Shown piece after piece: positions 51,517 through 60,733 of a stretch of DNA of 64,000 bases (its first letter is position 1; every line of letters starts with the position of its first letter). The position numbers and the translations under genes were made by a program. Below the pieces are notes generated by a model. That model was not told the origin of the DNA. It worked only from the letters and a program-made list of their open reading frames with translations, and did no database searches. Source of the DNA: Neobacillus niacini (GTDB lineage Bacteria > Bacillota > Bacilli > Bacillales > Cytobacillaceae); assembly GCF_023715415.1 (NCBI RefSeq), contig NZ_JAMBOB010000002.1, positions 186,001-250,000 on the forward strand, given 5' to 3'.

Positions 51517-51984
51517 ATGAGTAATTTTTATGAAGGTAATTTAGTAGGCTCAGGTTTAAAAATCGGTGTGGTTGTCGGACGTTTTAACGAGTTTATTACG
51601 AGCAAATTGCTAAGCGGTGCACAGGATGCTTTAAAAAGACATGGGGTAAGTGAAGAAGATGTGGACATTGCATGGGTGCCTGGTGCATTTGAAATTCCGT
51701 TGATTGCTCAAAAAATGGCTACTAGTAAAAAGTATGATGCTGTTATTACATTAGGTACCGTAATTCGCGGCTCCACTCCACATTTTGACTATGTATGCAA
51801 TGAAGTAGCCAAGGGTGTTTCAAAAATTAATCTCGATAGCGGCATCCCGGTTATTTTTGGAGTATTAACAACCGATTCGATTGAACAAGCAATTGAGCGT
51901 GCAGGAACTAAGGCTGGTAATAAGGGATGGGACGTAGCTGCGGGAGCTATAGAAATGGCAAATTTAATCCGAAATATGGAATAA
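51517..51984 (+). CDS. ribH: 6,7-dimethyl-8-ribityllumazine synthase
   Basis: Joins the pyrimidine and the four-carbon unit, the step before RibE. The 155-residue protein matches B. subtilis RibH closely in motif order: [26 protein letters not shown], the catalytic His in [21 protein letters not shown], and [13 protein letters not shown]. It would form 60-subunit capsids. TTGGAGG precedes ATG 51517. Last gene of the FMN-switch operon. Confidence 0.97.
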   Translation: MSNFYEGNLVGSGLKIGVVVGRFNEFITSKLLSGAQDALKRHGVSEEDVDIAWVPGAFEIPLIAQKMATSKKYDAVITLGTVIRGSTPHFDYVCNEVAKGVSKINLDSGIPVIFGVLTTDSIEQAIERAGTKAGNKGWDVAAGAIEMANLIRNME

Positions 51985-52073
51985 TAAGATTATTTTTGAA
52001 GAATTTTGTGGAAAATGATACATTTTGAATTTTTATTCGATATAATAGGTCTATCATAAAAATATTTGAAGAA

Positions 52074-52275
52074 TAGGTGCTTAAAATCTTTTTCTTAAAG
52101 ATTTTTAGCTTAAAAGGGAAGTTTGGTTAAAAGCCAACGCGGTCCCGCCACTGTAAATGGGAGCAACCTACAATATGTCACTGTCAATTTGATGGGAAGA
52201 CGTAGGAAGCTATGACCATGAGCCAGGAAACCTGCCTAATTCTTGTGCCCCAAAAAACCTACGAGGATAGGGAGG
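52074..52275 (+). promoter_or_regulatory. Cobalamin (AdoCbl) riboswitch
   Basis: The class hallmarks are visible: AGGTGC near 52076, AAAAGGGAAGTTTGG (about 52112), AAAGCCAACGCGGTCCCGCCACTGTAA (about 52131-52156, split here only by name), and GAGCCAGGAAACCTGCCT (52220-52237). Adenosylcobalamin binding is expected to cause termination. It stands before the corrinoid uptake and salvage genes. The gap 51985-52416 is this switch with its terminator. Confidence 0.96.
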
Positions 52276-52320
52276 TGTGGACGACTAGAGTCATTTTTTA
52301 TAATGGAATCTAATCAAACC

Positions 52321-52354
52321 AACATCTCTACGTTATTGTAGAGATGTTTTTTTG
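52321..52354 (+). terminator. Cobalamin riboswitch terminator
   Basis: ACATCTCTAC and GTAGAGATGT pair around GTTATT, then TTTTTTG. Confidence 0.85.
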
Positions 52355-52416
52355 TTTTTTGGGTGCAGGCTTTTTTATGATGTATTTTGACTTAAAGTCA
52401 TTTAGGGGGAAGAAAA

Positions 52417-53382
52417 TTGAAAAAATTATCATCATTATTACTTATTCTTTTGTTAACAATAGGTGCTTTAGCAGCATGCGGTGAACAGAAAGAAACTATA
52501 AAGGATGAAGCTAACAGCAGCACTGAGCAAAAAGAAGAAGAAACTGCCTTTCCAGTAACCATTAAAGATGCATTAGATAATGAGGTTACCATTGAGGCAA
52601 AGCCAGAAAAAATCGTTTCTGTTATACCGAGTAACACAGAGATTGCTTTTTCCTTAGGACTTAATGAAGAAATTGTAGGCGTATCTAATTTTGACAACTA
52701 TCCTGATGAAGCAGCATCAAAAGAAAAAATTGGTGATATGGAACTAAATATCGAAAAAATTATTTCGTTACAACCCAATCTAGTATTGGCACATGAATCA
52801 ACTGCTGATAATGGGAAAGAGGGACTTCAACAGCTTAGAGATGCTGGAATTGCCGTATTAATTATTAATGACGCTCTTAATTTTGAAGAGGTGTATGACA
52901 CAATCAACGTGATTGGAAAAGCTACAGGTGAAACAAAGGCAGCGGAGGATTTAATTAAAGGGATGCAGGATAAATTAGCTGAAATTAAAGCCAAGGCGGG
53001 CGAAATAAAGGAAAAGAAAAAGGTGTTTGTAGAGGTATCTCCTGCTCCGGAAGTGTTTACAACGGGAAAAAACACATTTATGGATGAAATGATTAGTTTG
53101 ATTAATGCTGAAAATATTGCAAACGATCAAGAAGGCTGGGTTAAAATGGATCAAGAATCAATCATTGATCGAAACCCGGATGTCATCATTACTACATATG
53201 GTTTTTATACGGAAAATGCGACAGATTTAGTGTTAGGTAGACAAGGCTGGGAAAATGTCAATGCCATTAAGAATAAGCAAGTTATCGATGTAGATTCTGA
53301 CACTGTAACACGATCAGGTCCAAGGATTGTAGAAGGAGTAGAGGAACTTGCCAAGGCTGTCTATCCGGAAGTTTTTAAATAA
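52417..53382 (+). CDS. btuF: Corrinoid ABC transporter substrate-binding lipoprotein
   Basis: Binds vitamin B12 or cobinamide outside the cell and delivers it to BtuCD. The 321-residue protein has a lipoprotein signal ending LAACGEQ (Cys22) and a TroA/BtuF-type two-lobe domain: PEKIVSVIPSNTEIAFSLGL, VGVSNFDNYP, LQPNLVLAHEST, VFVEVSPAPEVFTTGKNTF. TTG 52417 follows GGGGGAAG. It is the first gene after the cobalamin riboswitch and overlaps btuC by 35 nt. Assignment to corrinoid rather than iron rests on the switch and neighbours. Confidence 0.92.
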   Translation: MKKLSSLLLILLLTIGALAACGEQKETIKDEANSSTEQKEEETAFPVTIKDALDNEVTIEAKPEKIVSVIPSNTEIAFSLGLNEEIVGVSNFDNYPDEAASKEKIGDMELNIEKIISLQPNLVLAHESTADNGKEGLQQLRDAGIAVLIINDALNFEEVYDTINVIGKATGETKAAEDLIKGMQDKLAEIKAKAGEIKEKKKVFVEVSPAPEVFTTGKNTFMDEMISLINAENIANDQEGWVKMDQESIIDRNPDVIITTYGFYTENATDLVLGRQGWENVNAIKNKQVIDVDSDTVTRSGPRIVEGVEELAKAVYPEVFK

Positions 53383-54409
53383 TAAAGCATTAGCCTATTT
53401 GATAGCGGGAAGCTTCTTGCTCCTTTCAATTTTATTAGGAATATCGATAGGAACCGTTTCGGTTCCTATCTTTACCATTATCCAAATCATCATATCGAAG
53501 CTATTTGGCTTTATTTCACTAGATCAAATTGACCCTATGTTTTCGAGTATCGTTTTAAACATTCGTTTACCACGAGTAATATTGGCTGGTTTAGTAGGAG
53601 CATCTCTCGCCATTGCAGGAGCAGCTTTTCAAGGTCTATTAAGGAACCCATTAGCGGATCCCTATACGTTAGGCGTATCATCAGGTGCGTCCGTTGGAGC
53701 GGTACTCACTTTGTTTTTTAACCTATCAATCCCTATTATCGGAAGTTTCACGCTGCCATTACTCAGCATTTTATTTTCATGGGTCACAATCTTTTTAGTA
53801 CTGGCTTTCGCCCAGAAAATAGAACGCTCAATGAGGGTGGAAACGATTATCTTGACGGGAATCATCTTTAGTTCCTTTCTCGGTGCGATTATTTCACTCA
53901 TGATTGCTTTAACGGGTGATGAGCTTAGACAGATTATTGGCTGGCTCTTAGGAAGTGTATCGATGAGAGGCTGGGAATACATAAAAATTATTTTTCCTTT
54001 TTTTGTAATAGGATCAATCATCCTTATATTTAATGCAAAAGAATTAAATGCAATGTCCTTTGGTGAAGAACGTGCCCAACATTTAGGTGTAAATGTTCAA
54101 AAAAGAAAACTGATGATTTTAACTGCAGGATCGATATTAACCGGAGCCGCGGTTGCGGTTTCAGGAACGATTGGTTTTGTGGGGCTGGTGATTCCACATC
54201 TTTCTCGATTATTATGGGGTCCCGATCATAGGCACCTGCTTCCACTATCAATCATTACGGGAAGTGGATTTTTAATTTTAGCAGATTTAATCTCAAGAAC
54301 AATTATTTCCCCAACTGAGCTGCCAATTGGAGTCATTACGGCTTTATTTGGTGCCCCAGTATTTGCATTAATTCTGTTACAGAGAAAAAGAACTGAAAGG
54401 AGGGGATAA
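53348..54409 (+). CDS. btuC: Corrinoid ABC transporter permease
   Basis: FecCD/BtuC family permease with about ten helices. The 353-residue protein shows RLPRVILAGLVGASLAIAGAAFQGLLRNPLADPYTLGVSSGASVGA, GWLLGSVSMRGWEYI and GTIGFVGLVIPHLSRLLWGPDHR, all classic. TTG 53348 has AAGGAG 10 nt upstream, inside the end of btuF. It is followed 3 nt later by the ATPase-CbiZ fusion. Confidence 0.93.
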   Translation: MPRLSIRKFLNNKALAYLIAGSFLLLSILLGISIGTVSVPIFTIIQIIISKLFGFISLDQIDPMFSSIVLNIRLPRVILAGLVGASLAIAGAAFQGLLRNPLADPYTLGVSSGASVGAVLTLFFNLSIPIIGSFTLPLLSILFSWVTIFLVLAFAQKIERSMRVETIILTGIIFSSFLGAIISLMIALTGDELRQIIGWLLGSVSMRGWEYIKIIFPFFVIGSIILIFNAKELNAMSFGEERAQHLGVNVQKRKLMILTAGSILTGAAVAVSGTIGFVGLVIPHLSRLLWGPDHRHLLPLSIITGSGFLILADLISRTIISPTELPIGVITALFGAPVFALILLQRKRTERRG

Positions 54410-54412
54410 AGG

Positions 54413-55879
54413 ATGCTTAGGGTTCAAGATGTTTCAGGCGGATATTCAGATGAATCTGTACTGAAGGATATCTCCTTTGAAGTTGAAACAGGTGAGTTAT
54501 TCGGGATATTGGGACCGAATGGAAGCGGCAAAACAACCTTGTTAAAAATGATTAGTGGAATCCTGCCGATTGCTAGAGGTGATATTTATATTAAAGAGAA
54601 AAGGCTTCAGGAATATAATTCTAAACAACTTGCACAAATCGTAGCGGTTTTATCACAGCATTCACAGCAATCCTTTTCCTATACCGTTAAAGAAACCGTT
54701 TCACTTGGTCGTTATGCCCATCAATCAGGCTGGTTTCAGACCTGGGGAGAAATGGATGAAAGTATCGTACAGCGTGTAATGAAGCAGACGGGTATCGCTT
54801 CCTTCCAAAATAAAAGTATTCAAGAGTTATCTGGTGGTGAAAAACAAAGGGTATTTCTAGCGCAAGCACTTGCTCAAGAACCTGAAATTCTCCTTTTAGA
54901 TGAACCAACAAACCATTTAGATTTATCTTATCAAAAAGAATTGCTGGACTTATTAAAAAATTGGACAACAGAAACAGGTTTGACGGTCTTATCTATTTTT
55001 CATGATTTAAATCTTGCAGGCTTATATTGTGATCGCTTGCTACTCCTTGAAAACGGAAGTATTAATATCAACCATATTCCGAATGAAGTGCTTAGGGAAG
55101 AAAGAATACGAGACGTCTATCATACTGATATTAAGAAGCATCCTCATCCAAGGGTAGCTGCCCCTCAAATGGTGTTACTACCCGAAGAGAAGCAGGAAAA
55201 GAAAAAAGTACAAATCGATGAAAAGGTGATGCGAAGGACCAATGAATTTATCGAGTTAAAAGCACCTTCACATTTAAGGACGATGTCTTCTGGAGTTATT
55301 GGATCGGGAACTGGCTGGCATCATACGTTTGTTAATCGCCATGTTGATAAGAATTATAACTGCAGCGATCATCGTAAGGAAATGGCAGACTTTTTAAAAG
55401 AAAAGGGTTTTGAGCCTTCTGAGACAGTTGGTATGATGACGGCAGTCGTCCTCGAAGATGTTTCCTATAAGCACATCGAAGGGGAGGGATTTTCAGTTTT
55501 TGTTGTTGTAACTGCTGGTGTTGGTAACGCCATTGACTCTTCTAAGGGTGAACAGCATTCCTATGAACAGGTGCCTGGCACCATCAATACCTGGATATTC
55601 GTTAATGGAGAGTTAACAGAGGAAGCATTTATTCAATCTATTATGACTGCTACCGAAGCAAAAGCGAAAGCGCTCCATGATTTAAAAGTGATGGACGCGG
55701 TGACAGGCACCATTGCTTCGGGTACTTCAACGGATAGTATTTTAATTGCCGCTACACAGGCTGGAGAAATTCTAGAGTATGCGGGAACGATTACTCCTTT
55801 AGGAAAACTCATTGGAAAAGCCGTATACGAGTGCACGGCTGAGGGAATCCGGAAATCTCAAAAAAGGAAATTCGTATGA
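54413..55879 (+). CDS. btuD-cbiZ: Fusion: corrinoid ABC ATPase (BtuD) and adenosylcobinamide amidohydrolase (CbiZ)
   Basis: The first part (about 1-250) is the transporter ATPase: Walker A GPNGSGKTTLLKM, signature LSGGEKQRVFLAQA, Walker B ILLLDEPTNHLDL, H-loop SIFHDLNLAG. After a Lys/Glu linker comes CbiZ (about 285-488), which cleaves the aminopropanol arm of adenosylcobinamide to give adenosylcobyric acid, letting cells salvage cobamides with the wrong lower ligand. Its motifs are GSGTGWHHTFVNRHVDKNY, MMTAVVLEDVSY, VTAGVGNAIDS, and SGTSTDSILIAATQ. This two-domain layout is known in some bacilli. ATG 54413 has AGGAGG upstream; the stop overlaps cbiB by 4 nt. Confidence 0.95.
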   Translation: MLRVQDVSGGYSDESVLKDISFEVETGELFGILGPNGSGKTTLLKMISGILPIARGDIYIKEKRLQEYNSKQLAQIVAVLSQHSQQSFSYTVKETVSLGRYAHQSGWFQTWGEMDESIVQRVMKQTGIASFQNKSIQELSGGEKQRVFLAQALAQEPEILLLDEPTNHLDLSYQKELLDLLKNWTTETGLTVLSIFHDLNLAGLYCDRLLLLENGSININHIPNEVLREERIRDVYHTDIKKHPHPRVAAPQMVLLPEEKQEKKKVQIDEKVMRRTNEFIELKAPSHLRTMSSGVIGSGTGWHHTFVNRHVDKNYNCSDHRKEMADFLKEKGFEPSETVGMMTAVVLEDVSYKHIEGEGFSVFVVVTAGVGNAIDSSKGEQHSYEQVPGTINTWIFVNGELTEEAFIQSIMTATEAKAKALHDLKVMDAVTGTIASGTSTDSILIAATQAGEILEYAGTITPLGKLIGKAVYECTAEGIRKSQKRKFV

Positions 55880-56859
55880 TTGTCTATCATTTACTTGCCA
55901 TAACCATAGCATATTTCATTGATAAGCTAGTAGGAGATCCCCCTCATTGGCCACATCCTGTTAGATGGATAGGATCGTTGATTTCATTCTTTGAAAAAGA
56001 GTTAAACCATGGAAAAAATAAAATGATAAAAGGGGTTTTCATGCTCCTTTTTGTGTTATTGATCGTATTTTCCATAGTAACTTTACTAGTAATAATTAGT
56101 TATCGAATTCATCCTATTGCAGGGATTGGGGTTGAAAGTATTATTATAGCAACAACTATCGCCCAAAAAAGTTTAAAGGAAGCTTCGCTTGATGTCTATC
56201 GCCCCTTAGAATTAGGCGACTTGGCAGGAGCTAGAATAAAACTATCATACATTGTTGGCAGAGATACAGAAACATTAAATGAAGGTGAAATTGCACGAGG
56301 AGCTATCGAGACGGTGGCTGAAAATACTAGCGACGGGGTGACAGCACCCTTGTTTTGGGCGCTAATTGGGGGTGCACCGCTGGCAATGGTTTATCGGGCA
56401 ACGAATACCTGTGATTCAATGGTAGGATATGTGAATGATAGATATAAAGATTTCGGCTGGGCTTCTGCTAAATGGGATGATGTAATGAATTGGATTCCAA
56501 GCAGGGTTACGGGAATCCTTATGCTGATCGGGACAAAGCCTATCAAAATGGAGTATCGACGGGCGTGGGTGATATTGTTCCGAGATGCCAAGAAGCATCC
56601 GAGTCCAAACAGCGGCTGGGGTGAAGCAGCGGTGGCTGCCATTTTAGGGATTCAGCTTGGCGGCATCAATTATTACAAAGGAATACTTTCAAATCGGGCA
56701 AAGATGGGGGAGCCTCTTTACCCCATTCAAGCAGGTCATATTTTATTGGCTAATAAAATCTTGGATAAAACAGTCTTTTTATTTTTGCTGTTTTTATGGA
56801 TAGGAGGGATGATTCTTGAAATGGCCTTCACATGGTTCAAATCCGCAGCACCTTTTTAA
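55876..56859 (+). CDS. cbiB: Adenosylcobinamide-phosphate synthase
   Basis: Membrane enzyme that attaches (R)-1-amino-2-propanol O-2-phosphate to adenosylcobyric acid. The 327-residue protein has the CbiB start AYFIDKLVGDPPHWPHPVRWIG, ARGAIETVAENTSDGVTAPLFWALIGG, NTCDSMVGYVNDRYKDFGWASAKWDDVMNWIPSR, and PSPNSGWGEAAVAAILGIQLGG. It has several helices. Overlaps btuD-cbiZ by 4 nt and cobD by 44 nt. It takes its nucleophile from CobD and its corrin from CbiZ. Confidence 0.95.
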   Translation: MIVYHLLAITIAYFIDKLVGDPPHWPHPVRWIGSLISFFEKELNHGKNKMIKGVFMLLFVLLIVFSIVTLLVIISYRIHPIAGIGVESIIIATTIAQKSLKEASLDVYRPLELGDLAGARIKLSYIVGRDTETLNEGEIARGAIETVAENTSDGVTAPLFWALIGGAPLAMVYRATNTCDSMVGYVNDRYKDFGWASAKWDDVMNWIPSRVTGILMLIGTKPIKMEYRRAWVILFRDAKKHPSPNSGWGEAAVAAILGIQLGGINYYKGILSNRAKMGEPLYPIQAGHILLANKILDKTVFLFLLFLWIGGMILEMAFTWFKSAAPF

Positions 56860-57892
56860 GTCGATGGGACTTTCGCTCCCAGAAAAGTATATAGATTTTA
56901 GTGCAAATATTAATCCAATAGGTCCGCCCCCTGTTTTAAAAGAGAAATGGAATGATTTCTTTCAGGAAATTACCGTGTATCCAGACCCATTTGCTGAAAA
57001 ACTTAAGAATAGGATTGCTGAAAGTGAAGAAATTTCTGATGATTCCATCTTAATTGGGAATGGAGGAGCGGAACTCATTACCCTTGTGGCTAGGTTCCTT
57101 CAAGGTAAAAAGGTCATCGTGGCGGAACCAACTTTTTCTGAATATGAAAAGGCTTGTCGGGCTAATCTTTGTGAGATTCAGTATTATCAAATGAAAGAGC
57201 CGGATTTTGCGCTAAATATGGAAGAGTTACTCCCAAGCTTACCAAATGCAGATGCTTTATTCTTATGTAATCCAAATAATCCCACGGGTATTCAATATTC
57301 TGTATCAACTATACTTTCAATGATTGAGGAATGTGAAAAACAAAATTGCTTCGTGATTTTAGATGAAGCTTTCTATGATTTTTTAATAGATTATCACTCT
57401 TTTATCCCTTACATAAATAGGTTTTCGAATTTAATCATCATCCGTTCGATGACAAAGATGTATGCAATCCCTGGACTCCGTTTAGGATATTTGGCTGCAA
57501 CTTCTGAAATAATTGCTTTACTTAGTAATTTGCAGCCACATTGGAGTATCAATACCATTGCCTTAATGGCGGGAGAACTTTGTCTGCAGAATAAAGATTT
57601 TATTAAAGAGACTCGAAGTTATATATGGGAAGAACGGGAGCGGTTATCTACATTTTTTTATAAGAATAATTTTGAGATTACTCCTTCTCAAGTTAATTTT
57701 TATTTGTTACGAGATCCCTTTCGGAAGGATCAGTATAGCTTTTTTGAATTTCTTTTACATAAAGGAATCATTCCTCGTCATACGTTTAATTTTCCTGGGC
57801 TGGAAGGGAATTGGCTTCGCTTTGCAATAAAAAGTAAGGAAGAAAATAGTAAATTAATGGAGGTGTTGCTGGAATGGCGGCAGCTTCATTAA
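56816..57892 (+). CDS. cobD: Threonine-phosphate decarboxylase
   Basis: PLP enzyme making the aminopropanol phosphate linker from L-threonine phosphate. The 358-residue protein is a fold-type I aminotransferase: YIDFSANINPIGPPP, NGGAELITLVARFL, FLCNPNNPTG, VILDEAFYDF, and the PLP Lys in RSMTKMYAIPGLRLGYL. TTG 56816 follows AGGAGG by 9 nt. It overlaps cbiB and, by 19 nt, cobU, consistent with tight translational coupling. Confidence 0.92.
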   Translation: MKWPSHGSNPQHLFKSMGLSLPEKYIDFSANINPIGPPPVLKEKWNDFFQEITVYPDPFAEKLKNRIAESEEISDDSILIGNGGAELITLVARFLQGKKVIVAEPTFSEYEKACRANLCEIQYYQMKEPDFALNMEELLPSLPNADALFLCNPNNPTGIQYSVSTILSMIEECEKQNCFVILDEAFYDFLIDYHSFIPYINRFSNLIIIRSMTKMYAIPGLRLGYLAATSEIIALLSNLQPHWSINTIALMAGELCLQNKDFIKETRSYIWEERERLSTFFYKNNFEITPSQVNFYLLRDPFRKDQYSFFEFLLHKGIIPRHTFNFPGLEGNWLRFAIKSKEENSKLMEVLLEWRQLH

Positions 57893-58446
57893 TCTTTATT
57901 TCTGGCGGGGTTAGGAGCGGGAAAAGCAGCTTTGCTGAAAAAACAGCACTAGAGCTCGCAAAGGAAAATGGTGGTAAATTAAACTATTTGGCAACAGGAG
58001 TGGCTTCCGATCCAGAAATGAAGGAACGAATTGCAAAGCACCAGAGTGACCGAGAGATAGGGGAATTCCAATGGAGAACGGTCGAACAGTCTCAAAATAT
58101 TAGCGAGATTGCTGATTTTTTTTACGACGAAGATATTATTTTACTCGATTGTGTTACGACTCTCTTAAATAATGAACTGTTTTCTGCAAACCAAAAATGG
58201 GATGAGTCTTTTTTTACACAAATAATGGAAACGATTATAACAGGGATAAATGACATACGTGACAGAGCAAAGGTTTTAATTGTGGTTAGTAATGAAGTTT
58301 TCTATGAGTCCATGGCCGAAAATGAACTGGTATTTTCATATGGACGAATTCTTGGGAAGATTCATCAGCAATTGGTGATGGCTGCTAATCAAGCATTTTT
58401 AGTGGAAGCGGGAATTGCAATCAACATGAAGGGAGTTAGGATATGA
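57874..58446 (+). CDS. cobU: Adenosylcobinamide kinase / guanylyltransferase
   Basis: Phosphorylates adenosylcobinamide and forms AdoCbi-GDP. The 190-residue protein has P-loop FISGGVRSGKSSFAEKTALEL, NYLATGVASDPEMKERIAKHQSDR (with His expected to carry GMP), IILLDCVTTLLNNEL and VSNEVFYESMAENELVFSYGR. The family's usual VGxGIVP after SNEV is changed to FYESMAENE, so the active site is not fully canonical. GGAGGTG precedes ATG 57874. Overlaps cobQ by 4 nt. A second CobU-like gene lies at 61254. Confidence 0.9.
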   Translation: MAAASLIFISGGVRSGKSSFAEKTALELAKENGGKLNYLATGVASDPEMKERIAKHQSDREIGEFQWRTVEQSQNISEIADFFYDEDIILLDCVTTLLNNELFSANQKWDESFFTQIMETIITGINDIRDRAKVLIVVSNEVFYESMAENELVFSYGRILGKIHQQLVMAANQAFLVEAGIAINMKGVRI

Positions 58447-59948
58447 AAGGAGTTATGATCCAAGGAACCGCATCCGATGTTGGGAAAAGCCTCATTGTGA
58501 CAGCACTCTGCCGGATGTTTGCCAATGATGGAGTAAAAGTAGTTCCCTTCAAATCTCAAAATATGTCCAATAACTCGTTTGTGACAAAAGACGGAAAAGA
58601 AATTGGCAGGGCACAAGGAATCCAGGCGGAAGCCGCAAAAATTGAGGCAACAGTATGGATGAATCCGATATTATTAAAGCCCCGCTCGAATCAGGATTCT
58701 GAGATTGTTTATTTAGGTAAGTCGTTGAAAACTCTTTCTGGAAGAGGGTATCGGGATGATTTTTACGAAAAGGGTCTTGATGTAATTAAGAAGTCTCTTC
58801 AACACCTATCAAGTGAATCTGAACTATTGGTAATAGAAGGAGCAGGAAGCCCGGTTGAAATCAATCTTAAGGATAGAGAGCTTGTGAATATGAAGGTGGC
58901 AGAGCTGGCGGATGTTCCTGTGATACTAGTAGCGGATATTGACAGGGGCGGAGTTTTTGCCAGTATTGTTGGCACTCTTGAGCTTCTGGAACCAAAGGAA
59001 AGGCAGAGAGTTGCGGGCGTTATTATTAATAAATTCCGCGGAGATGTCAGCTTATTTGAAGATGGCATACATTGGTTGGAAAAGAAAACAGGTATTCCCG
59101 TTTTAGGTGTTCTGCCATACGTAGAGAATCATATGATCGATGGAGAAGATTCCTTGTCATTAAATAATCAATTTTTCAGCAGGAAAAAGGGGAATCTGGA
59201 TATTGCTGTCATCCATCTTCCGTTTGTTTCGAACTATAGTGATCTGGAACCTTTTTTATATGAAGAGGATGTTTCGATTCGCTGGGTCAACCATGCTTCC
59301 GAATTTGGAAATCCCGACGCAGTAATTATTCCAGGGACAAAGAGTACAATCAATGATTTGAATACTTTAAGAGAAAGACAATTAGATTTTTTGATTCAAA
59401 AACATATAGAACATGGCGGCTATGTTGTAGGTATATGTGGAGGATATCAAATTCTCGGTGAAGAAATTATCGATGAAATGGGTTCGGATACTGGGATACC
59501 CAACAAAAGCGTGGCAGGACTGGGATGGATTCCAGGCAGAACCATTTTTTATGATGAAAAAGAAACTGTGAGAGCTGCAGGAGTCTACCACGAAAATACA
59601 GGTTTGATCACAAATGGAAAGCTTGAAGGGTATGAAATTCATTTAGGGAAGACATTACTACATCAGCAAGGCTGTTCATTTCTAGTGCTTGAGAATGGAA
59701 AAGAAGAAGGGTATTACGGCAAAAATGGTCAAATTATTGGAACGTATCTACATCATCTTTTTCATAATGATGAATGGAGAAATCATTGGTTAAACATGAT
59801 TCGAAAAAGCAAAGGCTTGCAAAGTAAAAAAACCATTTATATAAGTGAGTACAAAGATAAAAGATATGATGAAATTGCGGGAAAAATGAAAGCACATCTA
59901 AATTTAGAACAGCTAAATGACATCATCCATAAGTGGTGCTCAAAATGA
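58443..59948 (+). CDS. cobQ: Cobyric acid synthase
   Basis: Amidates four carboxyls of adenosylcobyrinic acid a,c-diamide to cobyric acid. The 501-residue protein has an ATP-binding N-terminal domain (MIQGTASDVGKSLIVTALCRMF; LVIEGAGSPVEINLKDRELVNM; ADIDRGGVFASIVGTLEL). A triad glutamine amidotransferase C-terminal domain follows (catalytic Cys in YVVGICGGYQILGEE, late His in GTYLHHLFHND). ATG 58443 overlaps the cobU stop (ATGA). Early corrin-ring genes are absent in the window, so its substrate must come from elsewhere or from uptake. Confidence 0.95.
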   Translation: MKGVMIQGTASDVGKSLIVTALCRMFANDGVKVVPFKSQNMSNNSFVTKDGKEIGRAQGIQAEAAKIEATVWMNPILLKPRSNQDSEIVYLGKSLKTLSGRGYRDDFYEKGLDVIKKSLQHLSSESELLVIEGAGSPVEINLKDRELVNMKVAELADVPVILVADIDRGGVFASIVGTLELLEPKERQRVAGVIINKFRGDVSLFEDGIHWLEKKTGIPVLGVLPYVENHMIDGEDSLSLNNQFFSRKKGNLDIAVIHLPFVSNYSDLEPFLYEEDVSIRWVNHASEFGNPDAVIIPGTKSTINDLNTLRERQLDFLIQKHIEHGGYVVGICGGYQILGEEIIDEMGSDTGIPNKSVAGLGWIPGRTIFYDEKETVRAAGVYHENTGLITNGKLEGYEIHLGKTLLHQQGCSFLVLENGKEEGYYGKNGQIIGTYLHHLFHNDEWRNHWLNMIRKSKGLQSKKTIYISEYKDKRYDEIAGKMKAHLNLEQLNDIIHKWCSK

Positions 59949-60733
59949 AATTTCTAAAAGGATTCTTACTGGACCTGCAGTTTTTTACTGCCATTCCCAT
60001 ACGTTTTGAATTACCAATGGATAAACCTCATCTAAAAAGTGCTGTTCAAGCCTTCCCTTTAGTAGGACTTCTTCAAGGGGGGATATACTTCTCGCTTTTT
60101 TATGTTTTTACACAATATACGCCTTTTTCCACACTTGCCGTAGCATTCCTACTTTGGTTAATGACGATTCTATTAACTGGCGGAATCCACTTGGATGGCT
60201 GGATGGATGCAAGCGATGCTTATTTTTCATACGACAATCAGTCGAAAAGGCTTGAAATTATGAAGGATCCAAGAACGGGAGCTTTTGGTGTAATCTCGGT
60301 TATTGTATTGTTAAGCAGCCGGTTTCTCTTTATTTATGAGATTACCGAAAATGTACAAGTAGTTTCATATTGGATGATTGCAGCTATCCCATTTTTGAGT
60401 AAAAGTGTCATGGGTATACTGCTGTTAACCGTGAAGTCTGCTAAAAATGAAGGATTAGGTGCTTTATTCCAAAGTGCCGCTACCAAAAAGGTATTATGGA
60501 TATATCCCATTTATCTTGCTGTTATTCTTGCGCTCATGACGTTTGTTGGTAACGGGTTCATGCTGCTTTCGATTTTAATCATGAGTGCCTTTATTAGTTT
60601 GTTAGTATGTCGCCGAGGAGCAATAAAGTGGTTCGGTGGAATTACCGGGGATGTTTTAGGTGCTGCCGTTGAAGGGACTGAATTATTTCTATGGATGACA
60701 CTGTGGTTATTGCATTATTTCGCCATGGCCTAA
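59945..60733 (+). CDS. cobS: Cobalamin synthase (AdoCbi-GDP ribazoletransferase)
   Basis: Membrane enzyme joining AdoCbi-GDP with alpha-ribazole (phosphate). The 262-residue protein shows GFLLDLQFFTAIPIRFELP, TGGIHLDGWMDASDAYFSYD, MKDPRTGAFGVISVIVLLSSR, and the C-terminal GGITGDVLGAAVEGTELFLW, all typical, with about six helices. ATG 59945 overlaps the cobQ stop (ATGA); GTG 59933 is a weaker alternative. It overlaps cobC by 43 nt. Confidence 0.95.
   Translation: MKFLKGFLLDLQFFTAIPIRFELPMDKPHLKSAVQAFPLVGLLQGGIYFSLFYVFTQYTPFSTLAVAFLLWLMTILLTGGIHLDGWMDASDAYFSYDNQSKRLEIMKDPRTGAFGVISVIVLLSSRFLFIYEITENVQVVSYWMIAAIPFLSKSVMGILLLTVKSAKNEGLGALFQSAATKKVLWIYPIYLAVILALMTFVGNGFMLLSILIMSAFISLLVCRRGAIKWFGGITGDVLGAAVEGTELFLWMTLWLLHYFAMA

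Noticed and set aside
55200..55290. Frameshift or gene boundary between BtuD and CbiZ
   Set aside because: The frame is continuous, no ribosome binding site or stop occurs in the linker, and this fusion is known in other bacilli.
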